NCBI GenBank assembly: GCA_946480835.1 | Contig: CAMLLC010000004.1 | Span: 1-64,000, forward strand | From: Entomomonas sp945283395 | GTDB lineage: Bacteria; Pseudomonadota; Gammaproteobacteria; Pseudomonadales; Pseudomonadaceae | Reading direction: 5' to 3' | Length of the DNA: 64,000 nt | Shown: positions 8,782 through 16,926 of the stretch, one piece after another | Layout: each line of letters starts with the position of its first letter | Position numbering within the stretch: position 1 is the stretch's first letter | Notes under the pieces: model-generated | The model's input: only the letters and a program-made list of their open reading frames with translations | Databases searched by the model: none | What the model was told of the DNA's origin: nothing | Made by a program: the position numbers and the translations under genes

Positions 8782-9477
8782 ATGTTACATCACTGGACAC
8801 AAAACCCACAGGAAGCTGTTGCCATTCAGAAACAACTAGCACCAAAAGTTGAAACAAAGGATAGACTTTCTCCAATTAATTTTATAGCTGGTGTTGATAT
8901 AGGCTTTGAGCAATTGGACGAAGTTACATTAACTAGAGCAGTAGTGGTAGTATTAGCCTACCCTTCACTTAAAGTTGTTGATTATGTGTTGCATAAAGAA
9001 GTCACTAGCATGCCTTATGTGCCTGGCTTACTTTCATTTCGAGAAATACCAGCAGCGTTAGCTGCCTTCAAACAATTGAAACAGCAACCTGACTTAGTGA
9101 TGGTAGATGGGCAAGGAATAGCGCACCCAAGGCGGTTAGGGGTGGCTTCACATCTTGGATTATGGCTTGATCTCCCTACTATAGGGGTTGCTAAAAAGAA
9201 GTTATGTGGTAAATACGCAACTGTTCCAGAAACCAAAGGTAGTTGGTTTCCTTTAACGCATAAAGAAGAAATAATAGGGGCTGTGTTATGTTCCAAGCAA
9301 AAGATTAAGCCACTTTTTATTTCTATAGGGCATAGAGTTTGTTTAAATACTGCTATACTCTGGGTTAATAAGTGTTTAACAAAGTATAAATTGCCTGAAC
9401 CTACTCGTTTGGCTGATAGATTAGCTTCTAGGAGAGTAGCAGAAGAAAAAATTCTAACTGAGTGGGGCTTTAAATGA
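8782..9477 (+). CDS. nfi: Endonuclease V (deoxyinosine 3'-endonuclease)
   Basis: A 231-residue DNA repair nuclease that cuts the second phosphodiester bond 3' to deoxyinosine. Family motifs are clear: the metal-binding aspartate in IAGVDIGF (about residue 44), the PYVPGLLSFRE wedge region, and DGQGIAHPRRLGVASHLG with the second catalytic aspartate. Length is normal for the family. The ATG at 8782 has an AGGAT site seven to eleven bases upstream. It stands alone on the plus strand and converges with the small membrane protein gene downstream, their stops almost touching. Confidence 0.95.
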   Translation: MLHHWTQNPQEAVAIQKQLAPKVETKDRLSPINFIAGVDIGFEQLDEVTLTRAVVVVLAYPSLKVVDYVLHKEVTSMPYVPGLLSFREIPAALAAFKQLKQQPDLVMVDGQGIAHPRRLGVASHLGLWLDLPTIGVAKKKLCGKYATVPETKGSWFPLTHKEEIIGAVLCSKQKIKPLFISIGHRVCLNTAILWVNKCLTKYKLPEPTRLADRLASRRVAEEKILTEWGFK

Positions 9478-9478
9478 A

Positions 9479-9682
9479 TTAATGTTTTTTTAAACGTTTT
9501 ACATTCCAAAACTCAGAAAAAATGAAGATAGCTAGCAAAATAGCTACAATAGCAGCTGTTTCAATCAACCAAACCATCTTTAAAAATGCACCTATAATGA
9601 TTATAATCAAACAAGTAATAATTAATTCAATTCCAGTGATAATAAGTAGTCTCGAATGTTTAATTCGTCGGTCAACTGTCAT
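9479..9682 (-). CDS. Small membrane protein, function unknown
   Basis: A 67-residue frame with a basic N-terminus (MTVDRRIKHSR) and two hydrophobic stretches (LLIITGIELIITCLIIIIIG and IETAAIVAILLAIFIFSEFW), ending in a basic tail NVKRLKKH. This is the layout of a two-helix inner-membrane protein with both ends in the cytoplasm. The frame converges with nfi, leaving one base between stops, and has only a weak ribosome site. I do not recognise the family. Chance hydrophobic frames are common in AT-rich DNA, so confidence is moderate. Confidence 0.45.
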   Translation of the reverse strand: MTVDRRIKHSRLLIITGIELIITCLIIIIIGAFLKMVWLIETAAIVAILLAIFIFSEFWNVKRLKKH

Positions 9683-9723
9683 CTAGTTATTCACTCACAT
9701 AAAATACATTTTGCTATTTTTAG

Positions 9724-10024
9724 CATATTGAAAAAGGTTATGGCAAGGGAGAAATTAGTAGAATATTAAATAAGTCAGAAAAACAAATTTATCAGTAAGT
9801 TACTAAAAAAGATAAGCAACTATATAGTTATTATGTTTTACTATAAGCTGACATAGTGAAAGCTTATTAAGCTTAGTTTGCGAGGACAGCATGCTTTATT
9901 AGCTAATAGTTATGAAAGATTAGCTAATTTAAATAGCCAAAATACGTGGGAGAAAATTTGGGTAGTCAACAATCTACTTGACAAGTCGCACTTATTAACT
10001 TCACAGCAACACTATAAAAGCTAG
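9724..10024 (+). pseudogene. Possible decayed gene remnant
   Basis: Coding-like text appears in two plus-strand frames. The first holds GYGKGEISRILNKSEKQIYQ followed by stops. The second, shifted by one base, holds about 50 open codons including LRGQHALLANSYERLANLNS and ending in a stop at 10022-10024. The first part resembles a helix-turn-helix, as in transposases or small regulators. Together they look like one old gene broken by stops and at least one frameshift. The family cannot be named. Confidence 0.35.
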
Positions 10025-10089
10025 TAAACTTTTAAAATACAATATAGCCTTAGAAATTTATTAGCTTACCATTATGATTATTATATTGC

Positions 10090-10119
10090 TTACTACCTTA
10101 GCGAAAGCTAAGGTAGTAA
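10090..10119 (-). terminator. Terminator hairpin after ilvA
   Basis: A perfect 13-bp stem (GCTAAGGTAGTAA with its complement) closed by a four-base loop that reads GAAA on the plus strand. It lies 12 bases beyond the ilvA stop. On the minus strand it is followed by AT-rich sequence without a clean T-run. Confidence 0.65.
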
Positions 10120-10131
10120 TTAAATGATCAT

Positions 10132-11649
10132 TTAATGGCCTAAAAACAGTTTATAAGCATCATTATTTGTTTCTTCCCAATATGGATAACCTATAGTGTT
10201 TAAGGCTTCTATCAATTGTTTATATTCGGCTTTAGGCGCTTGTAACCCAGCAAATACTCTTCCTTCGGCTGCGCCATGGTTACGATAATGGAACATACTA
10301 ATATTCCAGCGTCCTCCTAACTTATTAAGAAAATTGAATAATGCTCCGGGGCGTTCAGGAAATTCAAAACGAAAGACATGTTCATCTTTAACCTCTTTAT
10401 TACGACCTCCTACTAAATATCTAATATGCAATTTAGCTAGTTCATTGTGGGTAAGGTCGAGCACAGGAAAGCCTTTTTCGCAAAGCATAGCTACTAGTGC
10501 ATCACGTGGATCGCTTTCAGGATGTGTTTGTACTCCTACAAAGATATGAGCCTCTTTGCTACTGCGGTATCTATAATTAAATTCAGTAATTTGTCTTTTG
10601 CCTAGTGCTTCACAAAAACGTTTAAAGCTACCGGGCTCTTCAGGAATAGTGACAGCAATAATAGCTTCGCGGTTCTCACCTATTTCTGCTCGTTCAGCAA
10701 CATAGCGTAATCGGTCGAAATTAATATTGGCCCCTGAATCGATAGCTACAAAGGTTTTATCTTTGAATCCCATTTTTTTACAATATCTTTTAATACCTGC
10801 TACCCCCAATGCTCCAGACGGTTCGGTAATAGAGCGGGTATTATCATAAATATCTTTTAAAGCGCCACAAATTTCATCAGTAGAGACCGTTATTACTTCA
10901 TCTACATATTTTTTACAAATATTAAAAGGTTCCTTGCCTATTTGCGCTACGGCAACACCATCAGCAAATAATCCAACTTGTGTTAACGTTACTCTTTTAC
11001 CTGCTTTGAGCGCAGCTTTTAAACAATTAGAATCGTTAGGTTCAACTCCAATTACTTTAATTTCTGGGCGTAGATATTTAATATAAGCAGCAATACCAGC
11101 AATTAATCCGCCGCCGCCTACAGGTACAAAAATAGCATCTAAAGGAGCATTATGTTGGCGCAGTATTTCCATTGCAATAGTCCCTTGCCCTGCAATGGTA
11201 TCGGGATCATCATAAGGATGAATAAAAGTAAAACCTTTCTCTGCAACTAATTTTAATGAGTGGGCTAACGCTTCTGGAAAGGCATCACCGTAAAGGACTA
11301 CTTTGGCACCATGCGATCGTACCGCCATTACTTTAATTTCAGGGGTAGTTTTTGGCATCACAATAATAGCTTTAATGCCTAATTTTTTTGCTGAGATAGC
11401 AACACCTTGCGCATGATTACCAGCAGAAGCAGTAATTACTCCTCGAGCTTTTTCCTGAGCGGTTAAACGAGCAATTTTGTTGTAAGCACCTCTAATTTTA
11501 AAAGAGAATACTGGTTGTAAGTCTTCTCTTTTAAGAAGAATAGTATTGCCTAATTCTTCAGATAGGTTACGTGCAAACTGTAATGGTGTTTCTAACGCGA
11601 CATCATAAACAGGAGCCGTAAGGATATTTTTTACATATTTTTCTAACAT
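10132..11649 (-). CDS. ilvA: Biosynthetic threonine ammonia-lyase (threonine dehydratase)
   Basis: A 505-residue PLP enzyme that deaminates threonine to 2-oxobutanoate, the first step to isoleucine. The PLP lysine lies in FSFKIRGAYNK (about residue 51), and the phosphate-binding glycine loop is VPVGGGGLIAG. The C-terminal third holds two ACT-like regulatory modules (from EEPGSFKRFCEALG and from FEFPERPGALFNFLNKLG), as in the isoleucine-inhibited biosynthetic form rather than the short catabolic one. Length fits. It stands alone, followed by a strong hairpin; ilvE lies 2 kb away on the other strand. Confidence 0.96.
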   Translation of the reverse strand: MLEKYVKNILTAPVYDVALETPLQFARNLSEELGNTILLKREDLQPVFSFKIRGAYNKIARLTAQEKARGVITASAGNHAQGVAISAKKLGIKAIIVMPKTTPEIKVMAVRSHGAKVVLYGDAFPEALAHSLKLVAEKGFTFIHPYDDPDTIAGQGTIAMEILRQHNAPLDAIFVPVGGGGLIAGIAAYIKYLRPEIKVIGVEPNDSNCLKAALKAGKRVTLTQVGLFADGVAVAQIGKEPFNICKKYVDEVITVSTDEICGALKDIYDNTRSITEPSGALGVAGIKRYCKKMGFKDKTFVAIDSGANINFDRLRYVAERAEIGENREAIIAVTIPEEPGSFKRFCEALGKRQITEFNYRYRSSKEAHIFVGVQTHPESDPRDALVAMLCEKGFPVLDLTHNELAKLHIRYLVGGRNKEVKDEHVFRFEFPERPGALFNFLNKLGGRWNISMFHYRNHGAAEGRVFAGLQAPKAEYKQLIEALNTIGYPYWEETNNDAYKLFLGH

Positions 11650-11757
11650 GATGTTCCCTAACTAGGCTATGTGATGATAAAAAACTAAGTTTAAACTATT
11701 TAGCTTCTTTTTTTTAGATTAATTCGTTAAGACAGCTGAAAAATAGCTATTAGATAA

Positions 11758-12189
11758 CTATTTAGGGTAATGTTTAGTTGACAATGAGAAATATTCTATA
11801 TCTATTTGTTCTTTTAGTTGCCATAAAGGTTGTTGATCAAATGGAGATAATAAGCTAATGCCATAAGCTTCAATGTGTTTAATTTGTCTAGCACCTTTAG
11901 CTAGTAATAAATAAGCCCAATATTGGGGGGATTGGTTAAGATTGAAACGAATGTTATATTTAATAAGTTTTTCTTTTAATAATAGACTATCTGTAATAGT
12001 AAGTTTATTAGCCATTATCTGTTGTAAAAGTTGTTCTAATCGTTGCCAAATTGCCTGTTGTTGCTCATTTGTATATGTATTCCAGTCAATAATTTCAAAG
12101 TCAAATCTTTTACAACCACGACAAACCCTATCACCATAAACAGTAGAGCAGAGTCCTATACAAGGAGTTTTAAGTGGATTTTTAGACAT
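11758..12189 (-). CDS. DUF1289 domain protein
   Basis: A 143-residue protein whose N-terminus carries the cysteine-rich DUF1289 motif: PCIGLCSTVYGDRVCRGCKR, four cysteines that could bind metal. The remaining sequence is hydrophilic and includes KGARQIKHIEAYGISLL. DUF1289 proteins are widespread in proteobacteria and lack an assigned function. The gene is divergent from msrB with a 90-base shared upstream region, and no strong ribosome site is seen before the ATG at 12189. It is longer than the shortest family members because of the C-terminal extension. Confidence 0.75.
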   Translation of the reverse strand: MSKNPLKTPCIGLCSTVYGDRVCRGCKRFDFEIIDWNTYTNEQQQAIWQRLEQLLQQIMANKLTITDSLLLKEKLIKYNIRFNLNQSPQYWAYLLLAKGARQIKHIEAYGISLLSPFDQQPLWQLKEQIDIEYFSLSTKHYPK

Positions 12190-12280
12190 AAATAGGGGTT
12201 TAATTTAACGTTTTTGTAGCGTATGGTTAAGAAACTTAATTTCTAACATTCAGCATGGTTACTTGAGGATTATAATAGCT

Positions 12281-12685
12281 ATGAGTCAAAAAGAAAAAAC
12301 TTTAGAAAAATGGCAAGCAACATTAGACCCTGAGCAGTTCTATGTGTGTCGTATGAAAGGAACAGAAAGCCCTTTTTCAGGTAAGTATCATAAAGTTCCT
12401 GAAGTACATGGTATTTATTATTGCATCTGCTGTGATAAGCCACTTTTTGATAGTAATGTGCAATTTGAAGCAGGTTGTGGTTGGCCTAGCTTTTATCAAC
12501 CTATTAATGAGGAAGCAATAACAGAGCAAGAAGATTTGAGTTATAACATGCATCGTATAGAGGTGTTATGTAGTCATTGTAAGGCACATCTTGGTCATGT
12601 TTTTCCAGATGGACCTCCTCCAACTGGCTTAAGATATTGTATTAATTCTGTTGCTTTGAGATTTCAGGAAGATAAACAGAAATGA
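12281..12685 (+). CDS. msrB: Peptide-methionine (R)-S-oxide reductase
   Basis: A 134-residue MsrB that reduces the R-form of methionine sulfoxide in proteins. Two zinc-binding CXXC pairs (CICC and CSHC) frame the fold, and the catalytic cysteine is in LRYCINSVALRF near the C-terminus, preceded by the conserved HLGHVFPDGPPPTG. The ATG at 12281 (MSQKEKTLEKW) is preferred to the upstream TTG at 12263, because a GAGG site precedes it and family proteins begin similarly. Its stop overlaps the start of the macro-domain gene by four bases, so the two are translationally coupled. Confidence 0.95.
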   Translation: MSQKEKTLEKWQATLDPEQFYVCRMKGTESPFSGKYHKVPEVHGIYYCICCDKPLFDSNVQFEAGCGWPSFYQPINEEAITEQEDLSYNMHRIEVLCSHCKAHLGHVFPDGPPPTGLRYCINSVALRFQEDKQK

Positions 12686-13206
12686 CATCTTTAGAAATAG
12701 TAACAGGCGATATTACTAAGCTTAAGGTAGATGTGATAGTTAATGCAGCCAATAACACATTATTGGGTGGAGGTGGTGTAGATGGTGCTATTCACAAAGC
12801 TGCTGGCAAAGAGTTACTAGTTGAATGTCGTTCGTTAGGAGGTTGTACAACAGGCGAAGCTAAAGTGACGAAGGGATATAACTTACCAGCTAACTATTTT
12901 ATTCATACAGTTGGGCCTATATGGAAGGGCGGACAGAATAATGAAAGTGAATTATTGGTTAGTTGTTATCAAAAAAGTTTACTATTAGCTAATAGTTTAG
13001 CTGTAAGTTCTATAGCCTTTCCTTGTATTAGCACTGGGGTATATCATTTTCCTAAAGTTATAGCAGCTAATCTGGCAATAAGTGCGGTTAAACAATTTTT
13101 AAAGGAGCATAAGCACCATTTAAAGCTTATCTTTTTTTGTTGTTACATTGATGAAGATTACCAACAGTATTGTACTTTATTAAAAGGTTCAAATAAAAAG
13201 GGATAG
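12682..13206 (+). CDS. Macro-domain protein, O-acetyl-ADP-ribose deacetylase
   Basis: A 174-residue single macro domain. The ligand-binding elements are visible: the N-terminal GDITKLKVDVIVNAANN, the glycine-rich loop LLGGGGVDGAIHKAAG with the catalytic-type aspartate, and the phosphate loop SIAFPCISTGVYHFP. Relatives such as YmdB remove acetyl groups from O-acetyl-ADP-ribose or strip ADP-ribose from proteins. It overlaps the msrB stop by four bases (ATGA), which suggests a two-gene operon; the functional link to methionine sulfoxide repair is unknown. Confidence 0.9.
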   Translation: MTSLEIVTGDITKLKVDVIVNAANNTLLGGGGVDGAIHKAAGKELLVECRSLGGCTTGEAKVTKGYNLPANYFIHTVGPIWKGGQNNESELLVSCYQKSLLLANSLAVSSIAFPCISTGVYHFPKVIAANLAISAVKQFLKEHKHHLKLIFFCCYIDEDYQQYCTLLKGSNKKG

Positions 13207-13255
13207 AGGCTTAACAAGTCTTAAATTAAACTATTAATTAATAGCTAATTAAAAG

Positions 13256-13307
13256 CTATTGTTGTTTTAAAACAATAGAGTTAACTTAAATTTTAAGTTA
13301 ACTCTAT
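13256..13307. terminator. Two overlapping hairpins downstream of the msrB-macro operon
   Basis: A near-perfect palindrome at 13275-13307 gives a 16-bp stem (arms 13275-13290 and 13292-13307). An 8-bp hairpin at 13256-13278 (CTATTGTT with AACAATAG) shares bases 13275-13278 with it, so the two cannot form fully at once. The site lies 70 bases after the macro-domain stop and about 150 bases before ilvE. Termination of the upstream operon is the simplest reading; no T-run follows on the plus strand. Confidence 0.5.
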
Positions 13308-13453
13308 ATGAGGTAATTAGCAAGCTGGATATTTATTAAGTTTAAGTAGAGTATTTATTTGTTTAAGTTAAAGGAATTTTTATGAATATAAACTTCTAAT
13401 AAGTTATAAATAAATAATATTAGAGGCTGTTTTTATTCTTGGAGAATGAATTT

Positions 13454-14377
13454 ATGTCAATGGCTGATAAAGATGGTTCAATATGGTACAACGGTCAGTT
13501 AGTAGCTTGGCGTAATGCGCAAACACATGTATTGACTCATACGTTACATTATGGAATGGGCGTATTTGAGGGCGTAAGAGCGTATGAAACGGCAAAAGGT
13601 CCTGCCATTTTCCGTTTGCAAGATCATACCGATAGATTGTTTAACTCAGCCCATATTGTTGGTATGAAGTTACCTTTTTCTAAGGATGTTATTAATAAGG
13701 CTCATTCTGATGTTGTAAAAGCTAATCATTTAAAATCTTGTTATTTTCGTCCTATGGCTTTTTATGGTTCACAAAAGCTAGGTGTAGCACCCGCTAAAGA
13801 TGATGTGCAAGTAATAGTGGCAGCATGGACTTGGGGCGCTTATTTAGGTAATGATGGCATGCAAAAAGGGATCCGTATTAAAACCAGTTCTTTTACCCGT
13901 CATCATGTTAATATCACTATGTGTAAAGCTAAAGCCAATGGTAATTATATGAATTCCATCATGGCTAATAATGAAGCCACTGCAAATGGTTATGATGAAG
14001 CTTTATTGCTTGATGCTAATGGTTATGTAGCGGAAGGATCTGGTGAAAATATTTTTATAGTACGTAAAGGAAAACTTTATACCCCAGATGCAACTGTTGC
14101 CTTAGAAGGTATTACTAGAGATACGGTAATGACTATAGCCCATGATATAGGATTAGAAGTTATAGAGAAACATATTACCCGCGATGAAGTCTATATTGCT
14201 GATGAAGCTTTCTTTACAGGTACGGCAGCTGAAGTTACTCCTATTAGTGAATTAGATAAGAGGCAAATAGGTCAAGGTCATCCTGGTTTAATTACGCAAG
14301 AAATTCAAAAACGTTTTTTTAATATAGTCACAGGTCAAGATGCTCGTTATGAAAAGTGGCTAACTTATGTAAACTAG
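13454..14377 (+). CDS. ilvE: Branched-chain amino acid aminotransferase
   Basis: A 307-residue fold-type IV PLP aminotransferase that carries out the last step of isoleucine, leucine and valine synthesis. Typical features are HTLHYGMGVFEGVRAYE near the N-terminus, the PLP-lysine region MCKAKANGNYMNS, and EGSGENIFIVRKGKLYTPD. The ATG at 13454 follows a GGAG site by nine bases and gives the usual family length; the frame extends upstream to 13439 without a better start. It is a single transcription unit, with a hairpin and T-rich stretch after it. Confidence 0.95.
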   Translation: MSMADKDGSIWYNGQLVAWRNAQTHVLTHTLHYGMGVFEGVRAYETAKGPAIFRLQDHTDRLFNSAHIVGMKLPFSKDVINKAHSDVVKANHLKSCYFRPMAFYGSQKLGVAPAKDDVQVIVAAWTWGAYLGNDGMQKGIRIKTSSFTRHHVNITMCKAKANGNYMNSIMANNEATANGYDEALLLDANGYVAEGSGENIFIVRKGKLYTPDATVALEGITRDTVMTIAHDIGLEVIEKHITRDEVYIADEAFFTGTAAEVTPISELDKRQIGQGHPGLITQEIQKRFFNIVTGQDARYEKWLTYVN

Positions 14378-14428
14378 TCAATTAAGCGCTATACCATTAA
14401 TCCATTGTCTTAATTGATAGTTTTCTTG
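14378..14428 (+). terminator. Probable terminator after ilvE
   Basis: A 9-bp stem (TCAATTAAG with CTTAATTGA) with a 22-base loop, followed by TAGTTTTCTTG. The left arm starts immediately after the ilvE stop. The large loop makes this only moderately convincing. Confidence 0.4.
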
Positions 14429-14660
14429 CGATCAATAAGTATAGATTATCTATACGTCACTCCTTATAACAACAAAAATATTTGTGATTTAATGATTAAT
14501 TTCAATAAAAAAAACTAGTAGATTTTATGCTCACTTAAATGCAGTTAAATCAACACCGTATTTTCAATAAATGATTATTTAGATATTACCGCACTTTAGT
14601 TTCAATGAGAAAAGCATACAAAGTTGTAGAGTATTTTTATTCAACAAGAGGGCATTAAAA

Positions 14661-16850
14661 ATGTCATTAAATTTAAAGATTGCAGTAAGTCAAGATACAG
14701 ATCAATGTTTTAAAACTCAGCGTGATATTGTGGCTATTAACCAGACAAATTTTACTGATGTGGCTGCTGTAGTTATTTCAATGGATGATGTGAAAAAGGG
14801 CCTATTAGAAATAGTCAAACGGACAGAATTTAATATACCTGTTTTCTTAGTGATCTAGAAAGATGAAAAAGCTGACCCTGCATTAATACCTAAAATAAGA
14901 GACGTGTTGATGCAAGTAAGTAGTGTGTTTGAATGAAATAATAAAGATAATATAAATTTTTATGGTAACCAATTAGAAGCAGCGGCTAAAGAATATGAAG
15001 ATAATGTTTTACCTCCTTTTTTTGCAACTTTAAAGAAATATGTTGAAAAAGGTAATGACCAGTTCGATTGTCCAGGCCATCAAGATGGAAGTTTTTTCCG
15101 TAAACACCCAGCAGGTAAATTATAATACGACTTTCTGGGCGAAAATGTATTTCGGTCAGACATTTGTAATGCCGACGTAGCGTTGGGGGATCTGTTAATT
15201 AATGAAGGACCTGCATTAGAGGCTCAAAAACATGCTGCTAAAGTATTTAATGCAGATAAAACTTATTTTGTCTTAAATGGCACTTCTGCCTCTAATAAAG
15301 TTGTAACAACAGCCTTACTAACACCTGGCGATTTAGTTTTGTTTGATCGTAATAATCATAAATCAATTCATCAAGGGGCATTATTCCAAGCGGGTGCTAT
15401 CCCTGTTTATCTAGAAACTTCTCGTAATCCTTTTGGTTTTATTGGTGGCATAGATGATTACTGTTTTGATGAGAGTTATCTAAGGGGATTAATCAAAGAG
15501 GTAGCTCTCGAGCGAGCATCTATAGAACGTCCTTTCAAATTAGCAGTTATTCAATTAGGTACATATGACGGCACTATTTATAACGCAAGGCAGGTGGTAG
15601 ATAGAATAGGACATCTGTGTGATTACATTTTATTTGATTCTGCTTGGGTAGGTTATGAGCAATTTATACCTATGATGAAAAACTGTTCTCCCATGTTACC
15701 TGAATTAACAGCAAAAGATCCTGGAATTTTTGTTACTCAATCGGTACATAAACAACAAGCAGGTTTTTCTCAAGCATCTCAAGTCCATAAAAAAGATAAG
15801 CATATTAAAGGGCAGGCACGTTATGCCAATCATCATAGAGTAAATAATGCTTTTATGACCAAAGCTTCTACTAGTCCATTTTATCCGCTTTTTTCAACTC
15901 TTGATGTAAATGCTAAAATTCATGAGGGGGCTAGTGATAAAAGGCTATGGGCTGACACCTTACGACGAGTAGTGGAAGCACGTAAATTAGTATTAGAAAA
16001 CTGTACTATGATACGTCCTTTTGTTCCTGATATAGTTGATGGTAAAGCTTGGAAAGATTATCCAACAGATGAGATTGTAAAAGATATTAAGTTTTTCCAA
16101 TTTCATCCCAAAGATAGGTGGCATGGTTTTGAAGGGTATGGAGAAAATCAATACTTTGTAGACCCGATGAAACTAATGTTTACCACGCCAGGTATAGACT
16201 CTATTACAGGTGAATATACTGATTTTGGTATCCATGCAGGTATCTTAGCTAATTTTCTAAGACAAAATAATATCATTCCAGAAAAATGTGACTTAAATTC
16301 AATTCTCTTTTTAATGACTCCCGCTGAACTTACAGCCAAGCTCGATCATTTAGTAGCACAAATTGCTCGGTTTGAGCAATTGATAAAGGATGATGCTGCT
16401 TTTAGCGAGGTTTTACCCATTCTTTATAAAACTTATGAAGATAGTTATAAAGGTCTTAGCATTAGAGAGGTCTGCCAACAAATGCATGATCTTTATAAGG
16501 GACACAATGTTAAGCAATTACAAAAAGACATGTTTCGTAAAGCACATTTCCCTAAGATGGCTATGTTACCCCATGAGGCTAATATGGAGTTTTTCAAAGG
16601 CAATGTGGAACTTATTGCTATAGAAGAAGCTAAAGGTCGTATTGCCGCGGAAGGAGCTTTGCCCTATCCTCCCGGTATTCTGTGTATTATTCCCGGTGAG
16701 GTGTGGGGCGATTCTGTGCTTAAGTACTTTTTAGCCTTACAAGAGGGTATCAACTTATTACCTGGATTTACCCCAGAATTACAAGGTGTTTATTTAAAAC
16801 AAGAGGCAGATGGGCGCACTAGGGCCTAAGGTTATGTTTTAAAGAAATAA
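14661..16850 (+). pseudogene. speF: Inducible ornithine decarboxylase gene with four in-frame stop codons
   Basis: The frame runs about 729 codons, the full length of SpeF-type ornithine decarboxylase, without any frameshift. It is interrupted by TAG at 14856-14858, TGA at 14934-14936 and TAA at 15123-15125. A fourth stop, TAA at 16827-16829, falls seven codons before the natural end: the codons after it read GYVLKK then TAA at 16848, the expected family C-terminus. Homology is continuous across every stop, including FDCPGHQ in the second segment and the PLP-lysine region TQSVHKQQAGFSQ in the third. A good AAGAGGG site precedes the ATG at 14661. The gene should be dead unless the stops are read through. 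Intact potE follows 77 bases later, the usual speF-potE order. Confidence 0.9.
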
Positions 16851-16926
16851 CCTAACTAATGGAAAGGCTAGTAAGGATACTAAGTTAAAACAGATATTTG
16901 TTTGTTATGGGATTGGAGCAAAAGAG

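Noticed and set aside
9015..9509. 164-residue minus-strand frame over nfi
   Set aside because: It lies antisense to a well-supported endonuclease V gene and shows no family resemblance.
14378..14660. A speFL-type ornithine-sensing leader peptide before speF
   Set aside because: No short frame with the conserved His-Ile-Arg-Arg-Thr pattern was found.
14661..14858. A stand-alone 65-residue gene at the start of the ornithine decarboxylase region
   Set aside because: Its sequence is the N-terminus of SpeF and the same frame continues with homology past the TAG; it is a fragment of the pseudogene.
15183..16829. A separate, shortened ornithine decarboxylase gene of 548 residues
   Set aside because: No ribosome site precedes 15183, the catalytic domain would lack its N-terminal part, and homologous coding sequence continues upstream through the stops.
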